A stretch of DNA of 64,000 bases from Ischnura elegans (lineage: Eukaryota > Arthropoda > Insecta > Odonata > Coenagrionidae): contig NC_060259.1 in the NCBI RefSeq assembly GCF_921293095.1, positions 24,063,812 through 24,127,811 of the forward strand, read 5' to 3'. The notes beneath the pieces were generated by a model, which saw only the letters and a program-made list of their open reading frames with translations, was not told where the DNA came from and ran no database searches. The position numbers and the translations under genes are program-made. Below are positions 13,504 through 25,189 of this stretch, one piece after another (position 1 is the stretch's first letter; every line of letters starts with the position of its first letter).

Positions 13504-13860
13504 TTAATGGCGTGAAGCGTGCGAGGACCGAAAAAAGCGAGAACCGTTAGAATAAATGTAAAGAAGAGCGCTCAAGGTGGCTGCGCACTCCTCAAAAGAT
13601 GAGACCAGCATTGATAACCACACCGTCAATATAATGTTAACAAATGAAATAACGTAAAATAGAATGTATAATAAACCTGATGTCTCTCCTTCTCCGCGAG
13701 TTATATTTTTTATGGAAATGGAATATACAATCGAAATGAGCAATATGCGAACAAAGGCAATGGTCGGAATGAGGTAACCCGACCAATCAGGGATCACTTT
13801 ATACGGAATATTGCCATTCACACCTTGGCCGCATCTGCATGAAACTGAAAGTCGCTCTGG
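13504..13860 (-). pseudogene. Possible chemoreceptor-like membrane exon or relic
   Basis: Minus-strand open frame of about 119 codons counted from the preceding stop. It has two hydrophobic stretches, around YLIPTIAFVRILLISIVYSI and LLYILFYVISFVNIILTVWL, separated by a short charged loop (KNITRGEGE). The layout, a tryptophan/glycine-containing lead-in (PDWSGYLIP) followed by two membrane helices, resembles the N-terminal part of insect gustatory receptors, but I see no diagnostic TYhhhhhQ-type motif and no downstream exons. AT-rich DNA can give hydrophobic ORFs by chance. Treat as a weak candidate. Confidence 0.25.
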
Positions 13861-13989
13861 TTTATATTAATTCTAAGGCCGAGAGAACACAGTGGACATA
13901 ATGGGGGCGGAAGGGTAGCAAACTGACGCTCTCATGCAACGTTCTTTTCGACAAAGATCCGGTTTTATACATTCGCGGCCAAGGGAATT

Positions 13990-14130
13990 ACACGAAGAAG
14001 GTCTCATCCATACATCCCGCAGAAGCTTGGTTAATGTTCCCACTTCGCTCGCTTCTTAATCGCTTTCCAAAAATGCCCAAGCACGGCGATGGGCGCAAAG
14101 CGATTAATTCTCAATGCGATTTTCCCGATG
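13990..14130 (+). repeat. Interspersed repeat family B, partial copy
   Basis: Resembles the first part of the longer family B copies at 14995-15410 and 25190-25620: CC(A/G)CTTCG(G/C)(T/G)CGCA-like text, then TCAAAAAT..C and a GCGATAAATTC-like block. Similarity is moderate, with several small indels. Confidence 0.4.
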
Positions 14131-14228
14131 CGAATTCTCAACTCCGTATGCAGTGGAGCATTTTAACTTGCGAGGAATCTGCAAGTTATGAATAATATAA
14201 GGTATATCTTAAGATTTTGATCTGAAGT

Positions 14229-14520
14229 GTAGCGCTCTACGGTGCGGAAACGTGGACAATTAGGAAGGAGGACGAGAGAAGACTGGAGGCGGTCGAGATG
14301 TGGGTGTGGCAAAGAATGGAGAATATGTAGTGGACGGAGGGGAGGAGGAACGACGAAGTGCTGGAGATGGTAGAAGGCACGGATGGCGGGAGCACTTAGC
14401 CGGGAGGGGATGTTGAAAACGGTGTTAAGAGGGTAGAATATCGGGTAAAAGAGGGAGATGAAGGAAGAGAATAGGATTTTTCGATAGAATGAAAGGAAGG
14501 CTGCAAGAATGCTTCTTAAG
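14229..14520 (+). pseudogene. LINE reverse-transcriptase C-terminal relic
   Basis: Translating from 14229 gives VALYGAETWTIRKEDERRLE followed by an EMWVWQRM block. This is the stretch just after the reverse-transcriptase domain that is typical of arthropod non-LTR retrotransposons (LYGxExWT, then a WxxRM block). It is interrupted by a stop after about 35 codons. A shifted frame further on reads SREGMLKTVLRG, matching the later (D/E)GLLKTVLEG-type motif. The rest of the element is absent. A related relic lies on the opposite strand at 40040-40965. Clade assignment (RTE/jockey-like) is not secure. Confidence 0.75.
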
Positions 14521-14689
14521 TACTCCATGGACTCCTACCTGAATTGGTAGAATATTTTAATTATAATATCATCTCTGATTGCCGACTGGTTTGTCTTTTT
14601 ATTGTGATATTTATATTCGTGGCTTCCCCGACAAACTGGAACGTTGCTAATACCTCGCAAACATAACATGAGAGGATTTTCCAGTTGGC

Positions 14690-14790
14690 CAGTGGATGTC
14701 CTGGCATCCATGGCACATTTCAGTGGATTTATACAATCTACCGTTTGCGGTGCTGTCGGTAGAGTGATCCAAATTCCACGGGGACATAAG
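14690..14790 (-). repeat. Interspersed repeat family B, divergent copy
   Basis: On the minus strand this resembles the central part of family B: a TTTGGATCACT block, then GACAGCACCGCAAACGGTAG and a later AAATG-type block. It matches 26390-26510 on the same strand more clearly than the plus-strand copies. It is the most diverged member. Confidence 0.35.
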
Positions 14791-14994
14791 CATAGTCATG
14801 GATTTCAATAGAAATTTACATTTGAGAAATTTACATGATTATAATCTATCGAATTTATAAATTTTCAATGCTATTCTCATCGAGTTAAATAATACCCTTC
14901 AAACACTGCGAATGGATAGATCGCTATGCGTCATCACCGCCAAGGAGAGTACCGAGGGAACTAAATATTTTAATTTTGTAATATTCGTGGGGAG

Positions 14995-15410
14995 CACATA
15001 GAGGAGGCCGTAGCCCGTCCAATAGATACTTGATTTATGCTACCGCTTCGGGCGCATTAAAATCAGTGATCAAAAATGTCCTCAGCTCGAGGATGAGCGC
15101 ATAGCGATCAATTCCATCTTCATATTTACAAACATGAGAAATAGCGTTAAAAAGTCATGAATTTGATAGATCACACCACAAGAATAAAAAATTTCGGTCA
15201 AAAGCCCAAACTATCCCTTAATTATATGCGAAATTCGGATCGCTTTGTCTGTCAGCGATGCGACTGGTGACGTTTGTGAACCCATTTAAATGGGCGGTGG
15301 GCGGCAGCACATTCGGAGATTCCTCTATTCTAATATCCGTGATCACGGCGAAGCAGACATTTTTGAGCATCCATTCAAAAGCAAGCGAAGGGACAAAGTA
15401 AATCAAACAT
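14995..15410 (+). repeat. Interspersed repeat family B, long copy
   Basis: Aligns by eye along about 400 bp with 25190-25620. Shared landmarks in order: CATAGAGGAGGCC, CTTCGGGCGCATT/CTTCGGTCGCATT, GATCAA, AAAAAGT(C/A)ATGAATTT(G/C)ATAG, GAAA(T/C)TCGGATC..TTTGTC(T/C)GTCAGCGA and CATTTAAATG. A 62-codon minus-strand ORF inside is not conserved in the other copy. No poly-A tail or terminal repeats were identified. Confidence 0.65.
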
Positions 15411-17980
15411 TCTACAGGAGCAGGGGCCTCCTCTACAGGGTGGCGAAAAATTGTGTCACGAAAATTTAACCCCTAATAGCTGATGTCTGTAGAAACCTAA
15501 AGAACTATTGACGTTTTGGTGGAAAACGCATCATTTTTAAACTACAGAATCTTAGAGGCAAGCGCAATTTGTTCCGGTTCCTAGATGCTCTGGGCAACTC
15601 ATGGCTTCGATTGCTTTTCCTTCATTTGCCTTTTCCTTTGTCCAGGGCATTCGGCATCAGGGCAAACTCGCGGCCAATAGGTGTGCTTGGCTAAAATTTT
15701 CCATAATTTGAAAATAGTGGTTTTTCGACCTATACATAAGGTAATATTGTTTCCTATTGGTATCAGCTATCCAAGGTTAAAATTTCGTGTCAGAATATTT
15801 CTCCGCCCTGTATGTCGTCCCCTTCATTATCACTTTCGTGGCTTCTTAGATGAACTGGAATGGCGCGACCCCCGTAATCGACTGGTCAAGAGCGGAGGGG
15901 GCGGGGAAGTCTCCAGGGGAGGGGGTAACTCACCCTCGTCCATGCAGTCCTCGCGGAAAGACACGTGAAAAAGTCCTCGCCGAGGAATTCCTCGCCTTCC
16001 CGCCACACCGATCCACTCTTTCCGCATGCAAATTTCTTGGTTCGCCACCGCCGCCGCCACCGCAATGATGGTTATTCAATTACGTGCATCACGCTCGTGT
16101 CAATGCGAAAGTCGTCATTGTTGGCACGTGCCGAGGGAGCTGACTGGTGGAAGCAAGCGGTGAAATCGCCGAGTCAAGCACTAATGCGACCTGACGTATG
16201 AGCTAATAGGCTATCGCCGCATTCGACGGCGAAGGATGCTTCAGCGGACTCTTTCTATGACCATCATTGGCCGGGAGGTAGGATCAGATTTTGGCTCAAG
16301 ATTTTTTTCGTGCACCGTTAGGCAAGCACGTAGACACACATTTATCTCGGTGGTAAATCGACCACTTTAAATGCCGAAAGTGCACAAATTCTATTGACGC
16401 TTTACTATATTGAGATTTTTGCTCAACATTATAAAATACGCATTTATACACATCACGAGTTTTAAATAAATTATCTCACGTTTACTAAGGCTGTGCTCAG
16501 TCGCACTCGGTCTGGTCGCACTCGATATTTTGGAAAAGCTGAAAAAATTCGGGGGTTGCTTAGGCAGCTATATTGCTCTCCCTGGCTTAGAGCCTACTTT
16601 GAAGTATATCGTTTTTTTGGACATTCTGCAGCGTAAAATTCTAGCATAATCTTGTTTTTTTCATGGTATTTATGAATGTCGAAAGCAATAACTAAAAATA
16701 CAAATATATGAATGTATAGTTGAAGGAAAACAAATTTTTGTTTTAGAACCTGGTATGAATCTGCGAGATAAAGTTTCATTTGAAAATGAGCAGGAAAATC
16801 AATGATTAAACAGCTATTTAAATTCCAATGCCAGCAATTGTTGAAGGGATACTATTAATTTTTTTTAAACTTTTTACGCTCGGGTGTTATTCCAAACAAA
16901 ATCAATCCGCAGTTCAATCCAGTTTCGTCAGAAAGTGTACAAGTATAAAATATAACATTTAGGTAGGTAGATGCTCTCATTACGAGTTATTTGCCTATTT
17001 TGAGTTAATTTCCAAGCGGTGCATGCCTACGCTTAACGTTTTATTACAATGCTTCCATGCAGCTCCTGAACCTAAAAAGTGACTGGTGACAGTAAATATG
17101 GGCGAAATTGTACTATTTGTATGAAAACACCATTCTATTCTGCATGGGTACTATACTGCTACAGAATTTTCAGATATATAAGATGATACTAACTTTATAA
17201 ACACGTCCCTTATTTTGAATCTTCAGTCATCGAATTTTTCTTAGAGTACTGAGGCGGCGTCTTCCTCATTTCATTATCATACGGTTCATTAGGCTAATGT
17301 CCTTGAATTCATTTCCGAGGCTTCATACGATTCTTTTCATAATTCGGCCCTTTTAAAGAACCGAATCAATTCAAGTCCTTTACTGCTTATATCTGCTTCA
17401 TGCCCCGACAGGCAAGCCTTCATACACTTTAAGTGTTAATTATGAGAAACTGCAACTGATTTTTGCTCTGATGTAGATGATTAAAGTATTGGAAACTAAA
17501 ATGTGTTCATTTCGATTAATAATTATGACCAACACTTTTTCATCGGCTATTTCAACAGTACTATTGGAACTTTCAATGCCATGTCATTATTTTCCCGTTA
17601 CAAATGAATTTCTTATGCAGTTGTTTTGGGAATTGAAGTTGTTTGAGTGGCCTGATGCCGAAGCATGAAGAGAGAGTGATTGCATACCCGAGAGTTCTTG
17701 CAATGAGTGCGATGGTTTTAAGTGTCATTTGTTATTTTAAATGAGAAGAGGAATTGATTATGGATAAGTACTATCCCGTTTATAATAAGTGTTTGAGGGT
17801 TGATCGCCTTTTAGTTACGTAATATTCTGTTCCTGTGCAGTAACTTCAGCAGCCACATCGTAAAATAAGAAAACGTTGCAAAAAATACACTATAAAAACG
17901 ATTCTTGAGGCTGCCAAAGGAATCCCAAAGCCCTCATGAAAAAAGCCGTTGGGAAACGGAAGGGATGGAATATTTTCAAC
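15411..17980. other. Spacer with one CpG-rich patch, no gene seen
   Basis: The patch at about 15840-16260 is GC- and CpG-rich, with CCGCCGCCGCCACCGC at about 16048 and a purine-rich GGAGGGGGCGGGG tract near 15894. ORFs of 72-95 codons cross it on both strands without recognisable motifs. It could be a regulatory island or part of an untranslated exon. The rest (15411-15835, 16261-17980) is AT-rich and uninformative. Confidence 0.45.
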
Positions 17981-17981
17981 A

Positions 17982-18285
17982 GGGGTTGTTATGGTGGATA
18001 GAGTATTACCTCCCACCCCATTGGCTCGGGTTCAAATCTCGGCGGTGGCAGAGAATTATCAGAGACTGCCCGATCCCTGCTTGAATGATGTGTGGAGGAC
18101 ATGTCAAGCGCAACACTCCGTCCGTCGGATGGGGCGTTAAGCTGTGTTCCCCTTGGCGACTTTCAAGCAGGCTAAAGCCGACGCCAGGTTTCTCTCCACC
18201 CTTCCTTACCCACCCTTCCCTGATAGCGCAAATGACCTCTGCTATCGGTCGTCTCATCCAAATACCATACCATATTTGTAAATTA
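17982..18285 (+). mobile_element. tRNA-derived SINE
   Basis: A tRNA-like head has an A-box-like TATGGTGGATAGAG at about 17990-18003 and a B box GGTTCAAATCT at 18029-18039, followed by GGCGGTGGCAGAG. The tRNA-unrelated body contains CCGTCCGTCGGATGGGGCGT and a pyrimidine-rich tract (TTTCTCTCCACCCTTCC). It ends in AATACCATACCATA. The layout of Pol III boxes plus conserved body is that of a widespread arthropod SINE I believe I have seen before, but I cannot name it. Point changes in the head (TGTTATGGTGG where a tRNA has TGGCTCAGTGG) suggest a dead copy. Confidence 0.75.
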
Positions 18286-20965
18286 TAATGTTATCGGGGA
18301 GCCATCGGGCTGTTGTCGACGCCACGGGCTCCTAGTCATTGGGGCAGGCAGAAACGGCAACCGTGTGCGATGCGACGGTGGGAAAGCCAAGCGGGCGAGG
18401 AAGTCGCCCGATAGTCAGCCGGCAGTAGCCGAGCGAAAAATTGAAAACACTCCCAAATCATCATAAGTAAACTACTTTTTCCATAATCAAATTCGCGATG
18501 AGATCACACGGAAAATGTGGAGACGCAGGCAACGGTCCAGCACTCAATTTTCTCCGACAACAGGTTTCCGAGAGAAAAGAAATTTCTCAAAGTTAGCAAT
18601 AACTTTTGCTCCACTAATAGTTGAAACTGAAATTTTTGAGTAAAAATTATAAAAAATATATGCCATTGCTATTAATTCCAAGTTCATACACCCATTAGCT
18701 TCGGTTTTATGAGGGTGCAAATTCCATGATTGCGCGCTAAGTGCCGAAAAACTTTTTCTCTTCTCGGTTTATAAACAAACCTAAAAAACTACTTACTTAT
18801 TTTTACTGCCAATATACGACGAATAATATAATAAGCTATATTTTTACGCTAAACGTTGTAATCGAAGCAGCCGTTACTTAACATCAGCCCTTCTTACTCC
18901 AGTATCTATATTTTCGAAATGGATAGTTCTGGGCTCTGAGTGACTCAGTTGAGGCATAAGTAAGGGAAAGGGTTAATGGTGTTCACTTCCAAGGTTGATT
19001 AAAATGGAATGTGCTACGTATAATTTCTTGTTTCAACTTTTCATGAATACTTTAAGTATTAGATACTATTAAAATATTGATCATCACAGGCACGTGAAAT
19101 TGTGCATGCTGGCTGTTATTCAATTCTGCGTTAGCGTTCACAATGTTATATATATTTTAAATTAAGCCATCAGTTTTTTTTATTTTTTTTACGGAAAAGC
19201 AGACTTTTTTCTTAATATATGCGTGAACCAATATCAGTAAAATATTAATGGTGATGGCATGGTTTCCTCAATCGATTCTGTCAAATGAAGCAAAAGCTGC
19301 ACTAATTTTTGCGTCTCAAATGATACCCGAGTATGTCCCATAATTATTTTTTTAGCCATATACAGCCATGATTTACTGATGCTAAAATTATGCTGGTTTA
19401 TATTTCATTACAAAGCATACCTTCATACGCTCTTGATTTACAAACAGCCTATATTACCAATCAGGAAACACTATTGACTGAATTTTTTGCCGCAAAGAGT
19501 CTTAATAAAATGTTAAAAAGCTGGGAAATATAATTTTCCCTGTCACCAAAAAATCTTATTTGTGATTTTCATTTAATGTCTTCAACCAATTAATCTTAAT
19601 GCATATCGGATATATCGAGAGCTTTAAGGTAAGCTAAAGTCTTATGTCCTTGATGAACTACATGACACACTGGGGAAGCATCGAGCATATAGGAGATATG
19701 ACCATCGAAATCCATTTGACAGGGACGAACTTCAAAATGACGAGTGTTCTTCTGTCTGATGCGCATTTGGCGCTCAGAACCACTGGCCTCCAAGCAGGTC
19801 GCGCCTGGCGCCGGCGGCGTTAGTGACCCCGGCCACACGAGACCGCCCTTCCGGCATCTTAAACGGGAAAACGTCACTTCCGGTGTTGCACAAAAATGAA
19901 GAGCTCCACATAATGATATCGATCGATGAAATCAATGAGGTGACGTGTGCAAAAGTAAACCGTTTGCAGTCAGCTCGAAAACGTATCCTTTCAAAGGAGA
20001 TCAATTATTAATCTTCTCTTTCCATATTAATCGCTGACTTGTTATCACAGAAATCCGAGTGATCTGTCCCTCCTACGAAATGAGGAAATTAAAGAAAAAA
20101 TGAAGTAGCGCAGTCCGCATTTGTTTGATGAATCATGCTCGAGGATGGCCGCGGCTTGCAGCGATACTCCGTCTAATATATATTATTATTCATACGTATT
20201 TAAGAAATAAATACGACGGAGATTCCTTGTTTTTAATGCTTTAAATGATACATTAATATAACGTTGATATTGGCCTGTTGATCCGTGATGCACCCTGCTA
20301 TATCTAGACACTATCAGTTCTATGCTTGGCATCCCCAAGGGCCGAAATCGCCAAAGCCAGTGAAGATACGTGCAAATAAATTTTCCGGCCTGGTTGAGTG
20401 CATTTTCCACAGCTTTAATACTAAAAATCTAGCGATTCCTCAACGTTTGATGGAGTTGGCAGCAACTCTTTGCTCACAAACCCGGAGAACATGATACGCA
20501 ATATTTTCCACTCTATTTACCGCCAGCTTGGCGGGTGCAATTATGCATTCTTAGAGTAGTCAGTCAGTTTGGAAATTACAATTACTATTACTACTAAAAC
20601 TATTTTTAGAGACTATTTTTCAAAAACTATTTTTGATCGTACAAACAATTAATAGCATGACGATAATGGTTAATAGGAGACATGAAGACTGACGTCACCC
20701 ACCTTGCGATTACTCACATAGGTAACATAGTTTGATAAGAGCAAATTGGGTTTCCGAAGCTGCGGATTACATCTGCGATTTTAAGATCAATCGGTTGGCG
20801 GCGTTCGTCAGCAAATTGTACTTCGTGGATTGGGGAGATAATTGGCTATTGGTCGAGGTGCAATGGGTTCGAATCCAGGTGAAGCGTTTCTACGCATCCT
20901 TCCTAATTTACGGAAAACAAACCCTGTTGGACGGTATCACTGAGAAATAGTGTATCAGTTATCCA
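18286..20965. other. Intergenic stretch, no gene seen
   Basis: A CpG-rich tail at about 18300-18440 directly follows the SINE. The rest is AT-rich, with one family C copy (20140-20206) and an isolated B-box-like GGTTCGAATCC at 20866-20876 that may be another SINE relic, although no matching A box was found. ORFs do not exceed about 93 codons and show no motif. Confidence 0.5.
20140..20206 (+). repeat. Interspersed repeat family C, copy 2
   Basis: Partner of 10371-10440, sharing GGCCGCGGC, GCGATACTCCGT (AGTGATACTCCGT in the partner) and a TA-rich tail ending near TATTTAAG. Confidence 0.5.
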
Positions 20966-21320
20966 GGAGGTAGGGGAGACCGAAGTAATACCGTGCGCCA
21001 TAAATTTAGATCCGCTGAAATATGTAGTGAGCACTGATAAGTGCTGTTGCATAGCGGAAGGAAAGCGAAACCGATAGAGGCAATCTGGGAGCTTAAGCCT
21101 TTACGCTGGTTAATGTGACGAAAGTTTTTCTGTTTGGTCAACTTTTCTCATAATTTAAAAGAGTAACTCGAACTGAGGTAAGAGAAACATGTTATTAGTG
21201 ACTATGGTCAAACTAGTGGTTTTGATCAGGCCATATCATGGGGTATTTTTAATACCAAACACAAGTCCTTCATTGTTCTCATTTCAGGTTAGGATTGACA
21301 ATGCTGCGTCATGCCGTTTT

Positions 21321-21386
21321 GGGGCATTTCCGTACACCTTGCATGGAGCAATACCGTGCAAGGCGCAAGGTGTACGGCATTGCCCC
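21321..21386. repeat. Imperfect 22-bp inverted repeat
   Basis: GGGGCA (21321-21326) and CCGTACACCTTGC (21330-21342) pair with GCAAGGTGTACGG (21365-21377) and TGCCCC (21381-21386). The arms are separated by a 3x3 internal loop and enclose a 22-nt loop. Short AATACCGTGC and (A/T)TTGCCCC words recur around it between about 20985 and 21870, suggesting a decayed element with internal repeats. Confidence 0.75.
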
Positions 21387-22740
21387 GTGCTGAACGATAA
21401 TGCCCCATATAGTATTAAATATTTTCTGAGCCACTTGAACATTAAAATGCTTATGTGAATTATGAAGAACCTTTGAATGTGTGAGTTGCCAATTCTCCCA
21501 AGTACGGGCGAACCTCCATAGTCCGAACACACGATAGTCGGAACACCTCAATAATCCGAACAATATTAATCCGTCTTGTCAACAGTTTGTCTGTACTAAT
21601 TATGGATTTTCATATTTTGATGCTACAATAAAACTGTTAATCGTAACTAGAAAAAGAATTCTTTAATCTAGTTTTATGTTAGCTCACTATAATTACAACT
21701 GAGATAGGGGGTTGGTATTATGTTAATTTAAATTTCAGCTAATAAGCTATGTTTGACTTATTTCGATGATGGAATAAAACTTTATATTACATTCTACATC
21801 TTTGTTTTCCCCCACACTCTTTGAAATGTTTGGTATTGCCCCGGCACTCGGGATAATACCGTGCTGGGTAAGGGTTTTGTAAAATGTGTGTAACACCCAA
21901 AGTAAGTTAAATTTTCCAAATATGAAGCTAAGAATTAGTGGGAAATCGAATTTCCTTCACAATGATATGATTGCCTCTTTCGTCGAAGTTTTCAATTGAA
22001 AGATATAAAATAAAAACGCTTAACCTTCTGTCGGGCGCAATGGATCTGACAGGCTCAGCGCAAGTGTTTTTTCACTTCTTCGTGCCAATAGGTGGCATAG
22101 ACCCTTTATATTCATTGTAGCTGTTTGTTTTGGCGCGTTATATGTAGCCTTTTGTTTTTCGCATTTATGCCGACTGATCAGTGGCGGATTATTAAGCATA
22201 ATAACAAAAACCCTAATCATATTAAATTCACATGCTAAAATAAATTACATTTAATAATACTTAATAGCCTAAATATACTTAATAGCCTAAAGAGCAGATT
22301 CAATCGCACCTTCATAGATCGGTCCGGGGCAGGATGACGGTGTGTATAGGGGTATATAAATAGCAAATAAGAAATCATTTATGTGTTAGACTAAACTAAT
22401 AATGGTGCTTTAAAGTTTAAAGGTGTACTACTGAGCCGTGATATTACCGAGCCGATATAGCCGAGAATTATGTTATTTTACATCTGTTCCTATTAGGCAC
22501 ATTGCGCCTTAACTGACAAGCAATTCTAATATTGCGCCTGAACAAAGGTTAAGTATCTGCTATTACCCCGCTCTAACTACTCCATCCTTACCTAGCACAG
22601 CTAAATGTTGCGTCCAGACTTTTACTGTACAAATTGCATCACTGCAAAGTGTGGTACATGAGCGATTTCTCTTATGAGCGAAACACGTCACAAAGTAGTA
22701 GGGTAAGCCTCATTTTTTTGATTTACCAAATAAAGTGGGC

Positions 22741-22826
22741 CAGTGAATGCAAACCTAATTCCTTAAGACAAAACGGCAACGGCTGTGTTTGAGTTGAGGT
22801 ATCCTTGAGACTTGATGTCTCATGGT
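22741..22826 (+). repeat. 80-bp direct repeat, left copy
   Basis: Closely matches 23718-23801: AATTCCTTAAGAC, GGCAA, then GGTATCCTTGAGAC and TGATG(T/C)CTCA. The two copies flank the relic coding fragment at 23040-23548. They could be terminal direct repeats of an unknown element. Confidence 0.7.
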
Positions 22827-23039
22827 ACATAACACTGTTCTGCAAAAAAAGTTCAAAAAATGCCCAGCTACAACTTAAAGTGTTTCTGGCTAAATTTGGG
22901 TCGCTGAATCCGAAAATGACCTCCGTTTTTTTCTATCACCCTCAATTTTTACGAGCAATCCCTAAATTTGGGAAAACAACCCCGTATCTAAACTTATCGC
23001 TTTTTAAGGGAATTTTACTAATGTGATCTGCTTCTGATT

Positions 23040-23548
23040 GAAAAAATTGACATTTTAAGGCTATCAGGGTCACAAAATAGACAAACTTCACTGGGGTTGT
23101 AAAGATTTAGGGGGTGAAAATTGAAAAAAAACTAAAAAATATTGAAATAACAATTTTTCTTCACTTTCTTCGCTTCGCTTCGCTTTCAGGAGGTACAGGA
23201 GGGAGTATTTGAGGGGGTTTAGGAGGTGGTATAAAGAGCTGCCAGAAAAATCTGGAATATAGGTTTTCTTTAAAACAGTGGCATATCCAACAGAAACCGA
23301 AAATCGTGGCCGTTGTTCAGTATAACAACCCTTAAACTTGTCTTCGACGAGTCGATGAATAGCCTCCATAGACCTGGATCATTCGTAATCGCTAATTCCC
23401 TCATCAGTTCTTCAATATCACAGCAGAAAATCAGATCATCATTTTCATCATCCGTTGAAAAAAATTGAGTGAGGGTTGACTGTCTGCCTCTGTAATAAGA
23501 AACATGCACACTATCGGCCAAGATTCCACTGCTGCAAATGCGAGACAA
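23040..23548 (-). pseudogene. Relic of an uncharacterised repetitive arthropod protein
   Basis: The minus-strand frame starting near 23548 contains LIFCCDIEELMREL and then WRLFIDSSKTSLRVVILNNG. After a frameshift near 23285 the adjacent frame gives VSVGYATVLKKTY, and further on CLFCDPDS. From memory, the same order (CxDIxxLMxxL, WRLFIDSSKxSLKxVLLHNGN, a short GHS/GYA..LKExY block, then CFLCxWDS) occurs in many uncharacterised, multi-copy proteins annotated in arthropod genomes. I do not know its function and cannot say whether it is transposon-encoded. The copy is broken by a frameshift and stops and truncated at both ends. It lies between two 80-bp direct repeats. Confidence 0.6.
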
Positions 23549-23717
23549 GAAGTTGCGCTTTACACTTTGGTAAGTCTAAATCTTGTATTAGATCACTTAG
23601 GCCCTTTTGTGTTATGGGATGAGGTGCCCTTCCATCATTATAATTTATATTTCATTATAATTTCATCTGAATGGGTATGTATTTAGCATGAAAATAAGTG
23701 TTGCGAAGCAACAGGTT

Positions 23718-23801
23718 GCACTGAATTCGAACCCAATTCCTTAAGACGAAAAGGCAATAGCTGTCTTTGAGCTGTGGTATCCTTGAGACATGATGCCTCA
23801 C
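23718..23801 (+). repeat. 80-bp direct repeat, right copy
   Basis: Right partner of 22741-22826, same orientation, about 980 bp apart start to start. A hAT-like element begins 95 bp further right. Confidence 0.7.
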
Positions 23802-23895
23802 GCCGCGCCGTCGATTTTGGAGAGACTTTAGAGGATATAGAGGATTAGCGGTAAATTTAGATGTGTTTTTGAGAAAGGTGTCTTGTTAGTTACTG

Positions 23896-24483
23896 CAGGG
23901 GCGGTCTGGCCAGGTCGGCTGGTCGGCAATTGCCGAGGGCCCCGAGCTTAGGGGCCCCCCACAACGCTCCGTACGATCGTGAAGCGTATATGAAAGGTGT
24001 CATTAAAGAACACTAGGATTACTTGAACCAGAGTTTTTTTTGCAATTAAAAAACTCTACATTTTCAGTGGTTACTTTACACTGTATCAATACTCAGTGCA
24101 AAGAGAATATAAAAAAATAAAACAAGGGTGTGAGAAGATAAAAGAGAACCTGATGCTTTTTTAGAGGGTTGTTCGAAAAGGCTATTTTAGAGTTTTTTTT
24201 ATTTCAGCGTAGTTTCAAGGAATTTCTAAAAAATCGCTATATCATAGATTAAAGAACCATAATGCATTATTACGTTTTATAAACTGTGAAAAAATCACTT
24301 TTTATAATATTTTCATTACAAAATAGCTGTTTTTTTAAGAATAGATGCCAAAATAGCGTCAAAATCCATTTCCGGGCATGCAATTTTTAACATTTTTCCG
24401 GGGGAGAACCCCGAATCCCTCGGTAATGGGGGCATCATCATAAGTAGCAGCCGAGGGCCCCCAATCGCCCCTGACCACCCCTG
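23896..24483. mobile_element. Non-autonomous hAT-like transposon (family 1)
   Basis: The termini are CAGGGGCGGTC (23896) and the inverse of CAGGGGTGGTC (ending 24483). Flanking 8-bp repeats AGTTACTG (23888-23895) and TGTTACTG (24484-24491) differ at one base. An 8-bp TSD with CAGGG-type ends fits the hAT superfamily. The element is 588 bp with no transposase. A second copy in the opposite orientation is at 48080-49058, and their interiors align along most of the length. Confidence 0.85.
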
Positions 24484-24491
24484 TGTTACTG

Positions 24492-25185
24492 CTAGCGAAA
24501 GGGTTAATTGCACCATAACGTTTGGACTTTCATAAAATCTCATTTTACAAAAATCCGAATTGGAGCCTCATATCGGCACTCAAGAAAACTAGACAAGTGT
24601 AGCCTTGTAAATGGATGACGAGTCGGAACCCGAAACGTCGGATTCCATTCATATTCCTAATTGGCGGCGAATCCCGAGAAAGGTCCCAATCATCTCCTCT
24701 TAAAGTCTTTGTTTATGACGTCAGACCAGGATTTTCTCAGCAAAATGAATAAATTGGGCAGAAGCGTGTTTCAGGAATCAATTATGATTTTATAAGTCCA
24801 GTTGACCGCTAAGAGTTTCGACTCATCGAATCTGATTTATTCACCTGTGAGGATAAAAGCGATAAGTCACATTCATAGCTCCATTAGCGGACATTTTTTA
24901 GGCACCGGAAGCATAACACTGAACCTCATGAAACTAACACCTCCAAATTGCGGGCACTCTCAATAACAGTAACGGACAGCAGTAAATGTATATTTTTCCC
25001 CCAATTGCGGACACAAAAGTTGTTATTCTCTGAAAATTTATCTTCTTCCCTACAACAATTATTGCTCACGAAGGACTTATCCAGGAAATAAAATATTTTA
25101 TTGCTTTACATTCCTTACCGAGAGATCCGGGTTCGGATCCCAGCTAAGACAGTAATTTTTCATGGCAAACATCCCCCTTGGTGTA
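24492..25185. other. Spacer, no gene seen
   Basis: Begins with CTAGCGAAAGGGTTAA (about 24492-24507), which resembles a piggyBac-type right end (…GGG then TTAA), but no matching left end was found. An isolated B-box-like GGTTCGGATCC lies at 25130-25140 just before a family B copy. Nothing else recognisable. Confidence 0.4.
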
Positions 25186-25189
25186 TGTA

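Noticed and set aside
20866..20876. B-box GGTTCGAATCC suggesting a tRNA gene
   Set aside because: No A box at proper spacing and the surrounding bases do not fold into a cloverleaf. At most it is a SINE relic.
22165..22185. CAGTGGCGGATTATTAAG resembling a hAT left terminus
   Set aside because: No inverse end or 8-bp duplication could be paired with it.
24492..24507. AAAGGGTTAA piggyBac-type right end next to a hAT element
   Set aside because: No matching TTAACCC-type left end with complementary sequence was found within a plausible distance.
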